Below, one piece after another: positions 39,056-47,150 of a stretch of DNA of 64,000 bases. The stretch is from Thermosipho japonicus (GTDB taxonomy: Bacteria > Thermotogota > Thermotogae > Thermotogales > Fervidobacteriaceae), in the NCBI RefSeq assembly GCF_014201655.1, contig NZ_JACHEX010000002.1, forward strand, positions 1 through 64,000. Reading direction: 5' to 3'. The translations under genes were made by a program, and so were the position numbers. Under the pieces are notes generated by a model. The model ran no database searches and was not told the DNA's origin. It saw only the letters and a list, made by a program, of their open reading frames with translations. The number at the start of each line of letters is the position of its first letter. Position 1 is the first letter of the stretch.

Positions 39056-39778
39056 GTTTAGAATCTACCTATGAGGAATGAAAACTAAATGACATCCACG
39101 ATGCCATCGTAATTTTTCATTACTGTTTAGAATCTACCTATGAGGAATGAAAACAGGTAGTCCGTTTCGGGTCTGATCATGTATTCTTTTGTTTAGAATC
39201 TACCTATGAGGAATGAAAACTCTTACCATAATCACACCTCCATACCATGTTTTTATTTTTCTGGTTTAGAATCTACCTATGAGGAATGAAAACCTTTAGT
39301 AATTCAGACCTCCAACCAGGCCGAGACATAATAGCAGTTTAGAATCTACCTATGAGGAATGAAAACTCTTCTACAGTTCCCATCCCACCCACCAGGTTTT
39401 CTGTTTAGAATCTACCTATGAGGAATGAAAACAACATCAACAATGATTAAAATATCTTCAAAGTCATTGTTTTCGTTTAGAATCTACCTATGAGGAATGA
39501 AAACATTCATATTCTGTATCGCCTAACAATACGGTTGGATGGTTTAGAATCTACCTATGAGGAATGAAAAACAAAAAATATGACTCATATTGTTTATCAT
39601 CTCCTTTCAAAGTTTAGAATCTACCTATGAGGAATGAAAACCACCCGTCCTTAAGTTATTAAACAATCTTTCAATTGCGTTTAAAATCTACCTATGAGGA
39701 ATGAAAACTAGAATTCATAAAATACATTCAGTGGCATTGCATTTAAGTGTTTAGAATCTAGCTATGAGGAATGAAAAA
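39056..39778 (+). CRISPR. CRISPR array, 11 repeats and 10 spacers
   Basis: The 30-base repeat starts GTTTAGAATCTACCTATG and ends AGGAATGAAAAC. Repeats start at 39056, 39125, 39191, 39264, 39337, 39403, 39475, 39542, 39612, 39679 and 39749. Spacers are 36-43 bases and all differ. Repeats 1-7 and 9 are identical. Repeat 8 has A for the last base, repeat 10 has A for G at position 6, and repeat 11 has G for C at position 13 and A for the last base. The decay places the old end at the right. The repeat ending GAAAAC fits the type I-B/III group of Thermotogales. No cas gene is in the window. Confidence 0.98.
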
Positions 39779-39817
39779 TGCATAGTCCAAATTTTTCAAA
39801 CTATTCTCACTTTTTTC

Positions 39818-39847
39818 TTTTAAAATATAGTTATGAAAATTTATGTA
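39818..39847 (+). repeat. Possible decayed twelfth CRISPR repeat
   Basis: Exactly one spacer length (39 bases) after repeat 11, 17 of 30 bases match the repeat, with two clear blocks (TTTA-AAT and TATGA). It carries the same C-to-G change at position 13 as repeat 11. The AT-rich context makes this tentative. Confidence 0.4.
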
Positions 39848-39891
39848 TTGATTCTCATAGAAAAGTTTCATTAAAAATTTCTAATAAAAAG

Positions 39892-39935
39892 AAAGCTCCA
39901 TTCTTGTCTAGACAAGAATGGAGCTTTTTCCTTTT
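39892..39935 (-). terminator. Terminator of the copper operon: perfect 36-bp palindrome
   Basis: The 36 bases 39892-39927 form a perfect palindrome with the centre TCTAGA. The arm contains AAAGCTCCATTCTTGTCT. A-rich sequence before and T-rich sequence after allow termination in both directions. It lies 33 bases after the stop of the copZ-like gene and 114 after the CRISPR array. Confidence 0.85.
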
Positions 39936-39959
39936 TAAATAATTTTTATAATTACCCAG

Positions 39960-40166
39960 CTAAATACTTTCCACACTTTCAACTGGATAATCAATTTCAG
40001 ATAATTTTGCTTTTACATTTTCTAGGTTTTCGGTTTCAATTTCAACAGTTTTACTTTCTAATTTAACCTCAAAGTTTTTTTCACCTAGCTCTTCTAATGC
40101 TTTAGTTATTCTCATAACACAATGTTTACAAGACATATCTGGTACTTTCAAAATAAATTTACCCAT
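39960..40166 (-). CDS. copZ: Heavy-metal-associated (CopZ-like) copper chaperone
   Basis: A 68-residue ferredoxin-like metal carrier with VPDMSCKHCVMRITKAL, the MxCxxC copper motif (Cys12 and Cys15). It would hand copper to the CopA ATPase encoded upstream. ATG 40166 has AAGGAGTG at seven bases; an earlier in-frame GTG overlaps that site. Last gene of the csoR-copA-SHOCT-copZ operon. Confidence 0.9.
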   Translation of the reverse strand: MGKFILKVPDMSCKHCVMRITKALEELGEKNFEVKLESKTVEIETENLENVKAKLSEIDYPVESVESI

Positions 40167-40181
40167 AAAAATCACTCCTTT

Positions 40182-40424
40182 TTAAAATCTTCCTTTCATG
40201 ATTAATCCTTTTTTTCTTTCGTACTCTTCTTCTGTTATTTCACCTTTTGCAAGTTTTTCATTTAATATTTTTAAAGCTGAATCTTCAAATTCACCTTTAA
40301 AAGATGGTTTAAAAGTTTTAAATATAATATATAGTATTACTGCTAAAAGAATCAGTCCAAAAAGCATCATAATAAAACCTCCTCCCGGATAAAATCTCAA
40401 AAATGGGTTCCATAAGTAGCACAT
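40182..40424 (-). CDS. Small membrane protein with SHOCT domain
   Basis: An 80-residue protein with one membrane segment (GGGFIMMLFGLILLAVILYIIF) and a C-terminal SHOCT motif, ALKILNEKLAKGEITEEEYERKKGLI. An N-terminal Cys (MCYLW) could bind metal or be modified. SHOCT proteins are often found beside copper ATPases, with an unknown role. ATG 40424 follows AGGAGGTG by six bases. Confidence 0.85.
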   Translation of the reverse strand: MCYLWNPFLRFYPGGGFIMMLFGLILLAVILYIIFKTFKPSFKGEFEDSALKILNEKLAKGEITEEEYERKKGLIMKGRF

Positions 40425-40436
40425 TAAAATCACCTC

Positions 40437-42623
40437 CTAAATACAACAAGAATACTTACTAGAAAATACTTTTGCATATCTTCTTTCATTAATCTTTGAA
40501 GAATTCAATATTACTGTAATAGAGCTAAAGGCCATTGCAGCCTCTGCAATTGCTGGATGAAGAAGTCCAAGCATTGCCATTGGAATAGCTATAATATTGT
40601 AAAAAAATGCCCAGAAAAGATTTTGCTTTATAACTTTAAAAGTCAAGTTTGAAATATAAATTGCATCAACTATCTTTGAAATCCCTTCTTTAGTTATAAT
40701 AATATCCGCATTATCTATTGCAAGATCCGTTCCACTACCTATAGCAATTCCTACATCTGCACCTTTTAAAGCCGCTGCATCGTTCATTCCATCTCCAACC
40801 ATTAAAACTTTATTACCTTCTACTTGGTATTTTCTAACTATCTCAAGCTTTTCATCCGGTTTTACTTGAGAATGAACTTTTTCAATACCTACCTTTTCTG
40901 CTACTATTTTTGCAGTCTTTTCATTATCACCTGTTACCATAACTGGAATTACATTCATGCTCTTTAAATTTTCAATTGCAATTTTTGAGTCCTGCCTTAT
41001 TGGATCCTCTATTGCAATATAACCAACAATCTCTGAATCTTGTCTTACTTCAACAACAGTATAACCTTCTTTTAAAAGAGTTTCGTACCTTGAATAATCT
41101 TCAGGCTTTCCAACAAAGTATTCTTTTTCATCATATTTTGCAACAACTCCTTTTCCACTTATTTCTTTTATATCTTTGATTTCTACATATTTATCTGAAA
41201 TCTTTGATATCGCTTTTGCAAGCGGATGATTAGAATTTTTTTCAATCGATGCAACTATTTTTTTTACTTCTTCCTCTAAATTTGTATCAACAACAGCAGG
41301 ATTACCCTGAGTAATAGTTCCAGTTTTATCCATCAATACAACTTTTACATCTTTCATCGTTTGTATTGCCTCGGCATTTCTTATCAAAAGACCTTTTTTA
41401 GCTGAAAGTGAAGTTCCTGTTATTAAGGCCATAGGTGTTGCAAGGCCAAGAGCACAAGGACAGGCAATTACAACTGTTGCAACAAATGCAAATATAGCAA
41501 ACGAAAGAGGATCATTTGTACTTAAAATCCAAGGTAATATTTTTCTAGCACTCTCAACTAGCGAATAAAATTTATCAAACCCAAAATACCAGAAAATACC
41601 ACTTAAAACAGCAAGAGTAATAATTGTAGGTACGAACCAATTTGTGATTCTATCAGCCAGTGCTTGAATAGGAACTTTAGCACCTTGTGCTTCTTGAATT
41701 AACTGGATCATTTTAGAAAGGAATGTATCTTCACCCGTCTTAGTAACTTTAATCTTTAAAATCCCAGTCAAATTGAGTGCTCCGCCGACTACTTCATCGT
41801 TTTCCTTCTTCTCAACTGGCATTGATTCTCCAGTAACTACTGACTCATCAACACCTGAAGAACCTTCAATAACTATGCCATCGACCGGTATTCTCTCACC
41901 AGGTTTTACAACAACTACCATGTTTTCTTTTACTGCCTCGATTGGTAAAAATAATTCTTCACCATTTAAAACAACCCTTGCTTCTCTAGCTTGAAGACTA
42001 AGCAATTTTTTTATTTCTTTTGTTGCTCTGTCTCTAAGATAAGATTCAATAAACCTTCCTAAAAGATGAAAAGAAATTATCATTGTGCCAATTGCACCAA
42101 AAGAAGCAATCTCAAAACCAAAAAGTGCTAAAACTGAAGTAAGCCATGAGGTTAATGCTCCAAAAAATATCAGTGTATCCATATTAGTATGCTTGTGGGT
42201 AAGTGCAATCCACGCACCTTTTATAGTATTTTTCCCTGCAACAAATGTTACAAATGCTCCACCAACTACTTCAAGCAACACAAAATAAGGAATTTTTACA
42301 AAAAACATGTTAATTATCATCAAAATTGATATAGGAATAGTAACAGCTAAAGCCATTATTAAATTTTTCTTTATCTGTCTAAATCTTTTTTCTTCAATTT
42401 GTTCTGGCTTTTCAGTTGATACTCCATATCCTACACTCTCAACCAACTTCTTTACTTTTTCAAGATCAATATTATCATTGCCGACAACAAATGCTGTATT
42501 TGTTGCTAAATTAACTGATGCAAATTTAATATTTTCATCTTTTGAAAGTACTTTCTCAACAGTTCTGGCACAATTTGCACAGGTCATACCTGTAACCGAA
42601 AAAGTTATCTTTTTTTCAGACAT
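40437..42623 (-). CDS. copA: Copper-translocating P1B-type ATPase
   Basis: A 728-residue Cu(+) exporter. The N-terminal metal domain has VTGMTCANCARTV (CxxC). Eight membrane segments include the transport motif VIACPCALGLATP. The actuator motif is VVTGESMPVEK, the phosphorylated Asp is in VLMDKTGTITQG, the nucleotide-domain His-Pro is SNHPLAKAI, and the hinge is MVGDGMNDAAALKGADVGIA. The C-terminus ends KYSCCI, a further pair of cysteines. ATG 42623 follows GGTGATTTA. The gene is in the csoR operon. Confidence 0.96.
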   Translation of the reverse strand: MSEKKITFSVTGMTCANCARTVEKVLSKDENIKFASVNLATNTAFVVGNDNIDLEKVKKLVESVGYGVSTEKPEQIEEKRFRQIKKNLIMALAVTIPISILMIINMFFVKIPYFVLLEVVGGAFVTFVAGKNTIKGAWIALTHKHTNMDTLIFFGALTSWLTSVLALFGFEIASFGAIGTMIISFHLLGRFIESYLRDRATKEIKKLLSLQAREARVVLNGEELFLPIEAVKENMVVVVKPGERIPVDGIVIEGSSGVDESVVTGESMPVEKKENDEVVGGALNLTGILKIKVTKTGEDTFLSKMIQLIQEAQGAKVPIQALADRITNWFVPTIITLAVLSGIFWYFGFDKFYSLVESARKILPWILSTNDPLSFAIFAFVATVVIACPCALGLATPMALITGTSLSAKKGLLIRNAEAIQTMKDVKVVLMDKTGTITQGNPAVVDTNLEEEVKKIVASIEKNSNHPLAKAISKISDKYVEIKDIKEISGKGVVAKYDEKEYFVGKPEDYSRYETLLKEGYTVVEVRQDSEIVGYIAIEDPIRQDSKIAIENLKSMNVIPVMVTGDNEKTAKIVAEKVGIEKVHSQVKPDEKLEIVRKYQVEGNKVLMVGDGMNDAAALKGADVGIAIGSGTDLAIDNADIIITKEGISKIVDAIYISNLTFKVIKQNLFWAFFYNIIAIPMAMLGLLHPAIAEAAMAFSSITVILNSSKINERRYAKVFSSKYSCCI

Positions 42624-42635
42624 TAAATCACCACC

Positions 42636-42908
42636 TTATACAATTTTATTCAGATAAGAGATAACATCCTCTAATTCTTTTATTTTTTCCTCGATCTCTT
42701 GTGGATCATCCGAAAAAGCTGCACTTTTTACACAAGTTTCAAGATGCGAATTTAAAACTTGAACATTTGCTTTCTTTAAAAGCGAAATAGCAGCAAGGAT
42801 CTGCTTTGAAATATCAATACAATACCTGTTTTCTTCAATCATCTTTATTACCGCATCAATTTGCCCTCTTGCATTTTTTAACGTTCTTAATGCATCTTTA
42901 TGTTTCAT
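42636..42908 (-). CDS. csoR: CsoR-type copper-sensing repressor
   Basis: A 90-residue helical repressor of the DUF156 family. The Cu(I) ligand triad is visible: Cys in ENRYCIDISKQ, His and Cys in LNSHLETCVKSA. The start MKHKDALRTLKNARGQIDAVIKMIEE holds the conserved Arg for DNA and allostery. Copper binding releases it from DNA. It is the first gene of the copper operon and is preceded by a GC-rich pseudo-palindrome that is probably its own operator. Confidence 0.95.
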   Translation of the reverse strand: MKHKDALRTLKNARGQIDAVIKMIEENRYCIDISKQILAAISLLKKANVQVLNSHLETCVKSAAFSDDPQEIEEKIKELEDVISYLNKIV

Positions 42909-42910
42909 AC

Positions 42911-42932
42911 TATACCCTCCCCCTATCGGTAC
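42911..42932. promoter_or_regulatory. Probable CsoR operator
   Basis: A C/G-rich block in very AT-rich DNA, TATACCCTCCCCCTATCGGT with the following AC. It has the TACC...GGGTA ends and G-rich core seen in CsoR sites. It lies just after the predicted transcription start of the copper operon. Confidence 0.65.
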
Positions 42933-42943
42933 GGTCTGACTTA

Positions 42944-42972
42944 ATTATAATACATAAATTTAATTATGTCAA
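42944..42972 (-). promoter_or_regulatory. Perfect consensus promoter of the copper operon
   Basis: On the minus strand TTGACA (42967-42972), 17 bases, TATAAT (42944-42949). The start is expected near 42937, next to the G-rich operator. Confidence 0.9.
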
Positions 42973-42980
42973 ATAAAAAA

Positions 42981-43005
42981 TGCCCTGAAAGAAACATTCA
43001 GGGCA
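42981..43005 (-). terminator. Terminator of the ABC exporter operon
   Basis: TGCCCTGAA (42981-42989) pairs with TTCAGGGCA (42997-43005). On the minus strand it is followed by TTTTTTATTT. Confidence 0.85.
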
Positions 43006-43030
43006 CTTAAAAATGTAAGAAAATTAAATT

Positions 43031-44884
43031 TTAAGCGTACGCTCCTAAAAATTGACTCTTGTAAAGTTCTGCATAAAATCCATTTTTCTTCATCAATTCA
43101 TCATGTGTTCCTTTTTCTATTATCTGGCCTTCATTCATTACCAATATAATATCTGCATCTCTAATTGTTGAAAGTCTGTGTGCAATAACAAAATTTGTTC
43201 TACTATGCATTAATCTTTTCATAGCTCTTTGAATTAATTTTTCAGTTAAAGTATCAACATTACTTGTTGCCTCATCTAAAATCAATATTTCCGGGTCTGC
43301 AATAAACGCTCTTGCTATAGTAATCAACTGTTTTTCACCTTGAGAGATATTATTAGCATCTTCATTTATAACTGCATCATATCCACCAGGCAGTGCCATA
43401 ATAAAGTGGTGTGCATGCGCAAGCTTTGCAGCATTAATTATTTCCTCTTCAGTAGCACTTTCCTTTCCATAAGCAATATTTTCCCTTATTGTTCCATTAA
43501 ACAACCATGTATCCTGAAGTACCATACCAAATGTCCTTCTAAGGTTATCTCTTCTAATCTTTCTAATATCAATTCCATCAACTGTAATCCTTCCACCTTG
43601 AATTTCATAAAATCTCATCAACAAGTTTACAAGAGTCGTTTTTCCTGCACCTGTAGGTCCAACTATTGCCACAGTCTGTCCACTCTTAACATCGATATTT
43701 AGATCTTCAATAAGTTTTTTATCTTCTCTATAACTAAAATATACATGCTCAAATTTTACGTTTCCGTCAACTTTTTCAAGTTCAATTGCATCCTCTGGAT
43801 CAGGAAGTTCCTCTTCTTCATCCAGTATTTCAAAAACCCTTTCTGCTGCTGCAAGTGTAGATTGAATCATATTCATTATATTTGCAACCTGTGAAATTGG
43901 TTGATTAAATTGTTGTGCATACTGAATAAATGCTTGAACATCGCCAAGATGTATAGCCTTTTTAGTTACCATTATCCCTCCAACAACCGAAACAATTACG
44001 TATCCTAAATTTCCAACAAATCTCATAACAGGCATTGTAATACCAGAGACAAATTGTGCCTTCCATGCAACATCATATAACTTTTCATTGTACTCTTCAA
44101 ACTTTTTAATACTCTCCTCTTCTTTGTTGTATGCTTTAACAACAACAAGCCCACTAAACATTTCTTCAACATGACCATTTACATTTCCAAGATAAACTTG
44201 TTGACTTTTAAAGTATTTCTGAGATTTCTTAACAATAAAGACTATAAATCCAACACTAATAGGTAAAGTAACCACTGTAACAAGTGTAAGTAAAGGACTT
44301 ATAGTAAGCATCATAACAATTACACCAACGATAGTAACAATTGAAGTTATAAGTTGAGTTAAACTCTGATTTAAAGTATTACTAATTAAATCAACATCGT
44401 TTGTTACCCTACTTAGAATCTCTCCATGCGTTCTTGAATCATAAAATTTTAATGGAAGCTTTGAAAGTTTCTCCATAACATCTGTTCTAAGCTTTTTAAC
44501 TACTTTTTGTGAGACTCCAGCCATCACATATTGCTGGATATACATAAATAATGCAAAAAGACCATATAATATTCCAACATTAATTAATATTTTCAGTATT
44601 CCATCAAGATCAATCTTTGCTTTAGGAAATATCCTTTTTGCCATGTATCCTTGAAATAGCTTTGTAGTAGCTTTTCCAAGAACTTTTGGGGCAATAATAC
44701 TAAATATAGTACCAGCAATCGCCATTGCTAAAACGATAATTATTGGCACCATGTAAGGTTTTAAATAGACCATTAATCTTTTCAACGCCTTTTTAAAATC
44801 TTTTGGTTTTTCTACGGCTGCTCTAATTGGTCCACCTGGCCCTCCTCTATGTCCTCTTGCAGGTCTCTGAATTTTTTCGCTCAT
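43031..44884 (-). CDS. Heterodimeric ABC exporter subunit with canonical ATP site motifs (TM0288-like)
   Basis: A 617-residue half-transporter of the TM0287/TM0288 type. A cytoplasmic N-terminal stretch rich in Gly, Pro and Arg (residues 1-45) precedes six membrane segments. The ATPase has Walker A GPTGAGKTTLV, an altered signature ISQGEKQLITIARAF and an intact Walker B ILILDEATSNVD with the catalytic Glu. With the degenerate partner encoded next to it, this gives one active and one inactive site, as in the T. maritima structure. Its start overlaps the partner's stop by four bases. Confidence 0.94.
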   Translation of the reverse strand: MSEKIQRPARGHRGGPGGPIRAAVEKPKDFKKALKRLMVYLKPYMVPIIIVLAMAIAGTIFSIIAPKVLGKATTKLFQGYMAKRIFPKAKIDLDGILKILINVGILYGLFALFMYIQQYVMAGVSQKVVKKLRTDVMEKLSKLPLKFYDSRTHGEILSRVTNDVDLISNTLNQSLTQLITSIVTIVGVIVMMLTISPLLTLVTVVTLPISVGFIVFIVKKSQKYFKSQQVYLGNVNGHVEEMFSGLVVVKAYNKEEESIKKFEEYNEKLYDVAWKAQFVSGITMPVMRFVGNLGYVIVSVVGGIMVTKKAIHLGDVQAFIQYAQQFNQPISQVANIMNMIQSTLAAAERVFEILDEEEELPDPEDAIELEKVDGNVKFEHVYFSYREDKKLIEDLNIDVKSGQTVAIVGPTGAGKTTLVNLLMRFYEIQGGRITVDGIDIRKIRRDNLRRTFGMVLQDTWLFNGTIRENIAYGKESATEEEIINAAKLAHAHHFIMALPGGYDAVINEDANNISQGEKQLITIARAFIADPEILILDEATSNVDTLTEKLIQRAMKRLMHSRTNFVIAHRLSTIRDADIILVMNEGQIIEKGTHDELMKKNGFYAELYKSQFLGAYA

Positions 44885-46605
44885 GCTATCTCCTCCTCTG
44901 AAAGTTGAGAAGAAACTATTTCTCTATACACTTCACATGATTTCATTAATTCCTTGTGCGTTCCTATTCCAACAACTTTTCCTTTATCAAGCACTATTAT
45001 TTTATCTGCATTCATAACAGTTGCTACCCTCAAAGATACAATTATTTTAGTAGCATCTTTTAACTTTTCTCTAAGTTCTCTTCTAAGCTTTGCATCGGTT
45101 TTAAAGTCAAGTGCCGAAAAACTATCATCAAATATATAAATTTTTCTCTTACCAACAATTCCGCGAGCAATTGCAAGTCTTTGCTTTTGCCCTCCAGAAA
45201 GATTTGTTCCACCTTGAGAAACTTGAGTTTTAATACCATCAGGAAGCTTTGATACAAAATCCCAAGCCTGCGCAGTCTTTAAAGCCTCGATTATTTCTTC
45301 TTCAGTTGCATCTTCTTTTCCAATCCTTACATTTTCCTCTATAGTACCTGAAAATATCACAGGCCTTGAAGGGGTAAATGAAATCATATCACGTAAATCT
45401 TTTTGAGATAGCTCTTTTATATTCACATCATCGATTAAAATTTCACCACTTGTTACATCATAAAATCTCATTAAAAGCTTTACTAATGTACTTTTTCCAG
45501 AACCTGAACTACCAATAATTCCTACAACCTCTCCAGGATTAATTTCAAAATTAACATTTTCAATAGCAGGTTCTTTTCCACCTTCATAATAAAAAGTAAC
45601 ATTTTTAAATTCTACCTTTCCCATACCTTCTAATTTTTTTGGAGTTTCTATATCTTTTATCCTTTCTTTTTCATTTAAAACTTGGGCTACCCTTTCAGCA
45701 GATGCTGACGCCCTTGGCAAGAATATAAACACAACAGAAATCATTATAAATGAAAACATAATCTGCATAATATATTGCATTACAGCCATCATAGTTCCAA
45801 CTTCAAGAGTTCCTTTATCTATCTGAATTGCACCAATCCAAATCAAAAAGATAATAGTAAAATTCATTATTAAAAGAATTAGTGGAAAAACCAACGCAAA
45901 AATTCTATTTACCTTCAATGCTGTACTTGTTAAGTCTTCATTTGCTACCTCAAACCTCTTTTTTTCATACTCTGTTTTTGCAAATGCCCTTATAACCCTA
46001 ACACCGGTTAAATTTTCTCTCAAAACTCTGTTTAAATTATCTAATTTTTTTTGCATAGATTTAAAAAGTGGCATACTATATTTCACTATAAAATACATAA
46101 CAACAAACATGATAGGAAGGGAAACTAATAAAACCATAGTCAATTTAGGACTTTTTGAAATTGCCATTATTGTTCCACCAATAGCCATAACAGGGGCTAA
46201 TGTAAACATACGAAGCATCATAAACACTACAGTCTGTATCTGTGTAATATCATTTGTATTTCTATTAATAAGTGTCGCAACACCATATTTGTCAACTTCG
46301 TTCAACGAAAAATTCATAACTTTTCTGTAGACATGACTTCTTAAATCTCTTCCAAATCCCATAGCAACTTTTGAAGCAAAGTACGCTGAAATAATTGCCG
46401 CAGTAATGTTTAAAAGAGTTACAAATAGCATTTTCCATCCAACACTTAAAATGTAATCCACATTCCCACGACTTACACCTTTGTTAACAATATCTCCCAT
46501 CAAATCTGGTAAGTAAAGATTTAAAATAGCTTGAACAACGACAAAAATGACTGCTAAAATTATCAAAAATGTATACTTTCTAAGATACTTAAAAATGCTT
46601 TTCAT
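44881..46605 (-). CDS. Heterodimeric ABC exporter subunit with degenerate ATP site (TM0287-like)
   Basis: A 574-residue half-transporter, partner of the gene that follows. It has six membrane segments, Walker A GSSGSGKSTLV, a canonical signature TNLSGGQKQRLAIAR, but Walker B IYIFDDSFSALD with Asp in place of the catalytic Glu. This Asp marks the non-hydrolysing site in TM287. Its ATG at 46605 lies 17 bases inside the MarR gene's end. The pair probably exports drugs or other hydrophobic compounds under MarR control. Confidence 0.94.
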   Translation of the reverse strand: MKSIFKYLRKYTFLIILAVIFVVVQAILNLYLPDLMGDIVNKGVSRGNVDYILSVGWKMLFVTLLNITAAIISAYFASKVAMGFGRDLRSHVYRKVMNFSLNEVDKYGVATLINRNTNDITQIQTVVFMMLRMFTLAPVMAIGGTIMAISKSPKLTMVLLVSLPIMFVVMYFIVKYSMPLFKSMQKKLDNLNRVLRENLTGVRVIRAFAKTEYEKKRFEVANEDLTSTALKVNRIFALVFPLILLIMNFTIIFLIWIGAIQIDKGTLEVGTMMAVMQYIMQIMFSFIMISVVFIFLPRASASAERVAQVLNEKERIKDIETPKKLEGMGKVEFKNVTFYYEGGKEPAIENVNFEINPGEVVGIIGSSGSGKSTLVKLLMRFYDVTSGEILIDDVNIKELSQKDLRDMISFTPSRPVIFSGTIEENVRIGKEDATEEEIIEALKTAQAWDFVSKLPDGIKTQVSQGGTNLSGGQKQRLAIARGIVGKRKIYIFDDSFSALDFKTDAKLRRELREKLKDATKIIVSLRVATVMNADKIIVLDKGKVVGIGTHKELMKSCEVYREIVSSQLSEEEIA

Positions 46606-47041
46606 CCTTCATCGCCTCCAAATTCAAAAGTATCTTTTTCAATAATCTTTCCAAAAGTTCCATCTCCTCATTTGTGAAATTTTCAAAACTTTGTCTTTCA
46701 AATTCCTTTAATTTTTTAAAAATTTTCTCAACTATTTTTAGTGCTTTTTCGGTTAAATAAACATGATAAAATCTTCTATCATTTTCATCTTGAATTTTTT
46801 TCACAAACCCAGACTTCTCCATTCTTCTAAGCATAATTGCAACTGTAGAAGTTGAAAGCATAACTTTTTCTGCTAAATCTTTCTGCGAAATTCCTGGATT
46901 TTTTTTAACAATAAATAATATTGGAATCTGACCTGGATGAATCTTGTATTTATCCATCTCGCTTTTCAAAATTTGAAATTTTAATCTTTCTATATCAGAA
47001 AAAAGTAAAAAAGTAGAAGAAAATTCAAAATTATCCACCAC
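46589..47041 (-). CDS. MarR family transcriptional regulator
   Basis: A 150-residue winged-helix regulator. The DNA-binding region is NPGISQKDLAEKVMLSTSTVAIMLRRMEKSGFVKKIQDENDRRFYHVYLTEKA (residues 54-107), with the typical DxRxxxVxLT-like wing (NDRRFYHVYLT). Start is GTG 47041 or the next codon, also GTG, following GGAGGTG. It is the first gene of the exporter operon, behind a perfect 20-bp palindrome that overlaps the -10, so it is probably an autorepressor released by the exporter's substrates. Confidence 0.93.
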   Translation of the reverse strand: MVDNFEFSSTFLLFSDIERLKFQILKSEMDKYKIHPGQIPILFIVKKNPGISQKDLAEKVMLSTSTVAIMLRRMEKSGFVKKIQDENDRRFYHVYLTEKALKIVEKIFKKLKEFERQSFENFTNEEMELLERLLKKILLNLEAMKDEKHF

Positions 47042-47053
47042 TTTCCACCTCCG

Positions 47054-47073
47054 ATAGTTTTACATAAAACTAT
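47054..47073. promoter_or_regulatory. Probable MarR operator, 20-bp palindrome
   Basis: ATAGTTTTACATAAAACTAT is a perfect inverted repeat (9-2-9). It touches the -10 of the operon promoter, and a further half site AAACTAT lies at 47082-47088. Confidence 0.8.
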
Positions 47074-47100
47074 TTTATATCAAACTATTTATTTTGTCAA
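47072..47100 (-). promoter_or_regulatory. Promoter of the marR-ABC exporter operon
   Basis: On the minus strand TTGACA (47095-47100), 17 bases, TAAAAT (47072-47077). The -10 shares bases with the 20-bp palindrome. Confidence 0.8.
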
Positions 47101-47101
47101 T

Positions 47102-47132
47102 AAAAAAAGTGCCGGATTGTACCGGCACTAAA
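47102..47132 (-). terminator. Terminator of the alcohol dehydrogenase gene
   Basis: AGTGCCGG (47109-47116) pairs with CCGGCACT (47122-47129), followed on the minus strand by a run of seven T. It is directly upstream of the MarR promoter. Confidence 0.88.
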
Positions 47133-47150
47133 AAGTAATAGCTTAAAAGA

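Noticed and set aside
39892-39927. 36-bp palindrome considered as the end of a mobile element
   Set aside because: No partner copy, no transposase and no target duplication; its position after the copper operon and the flanking A/T runs fit a terminator.
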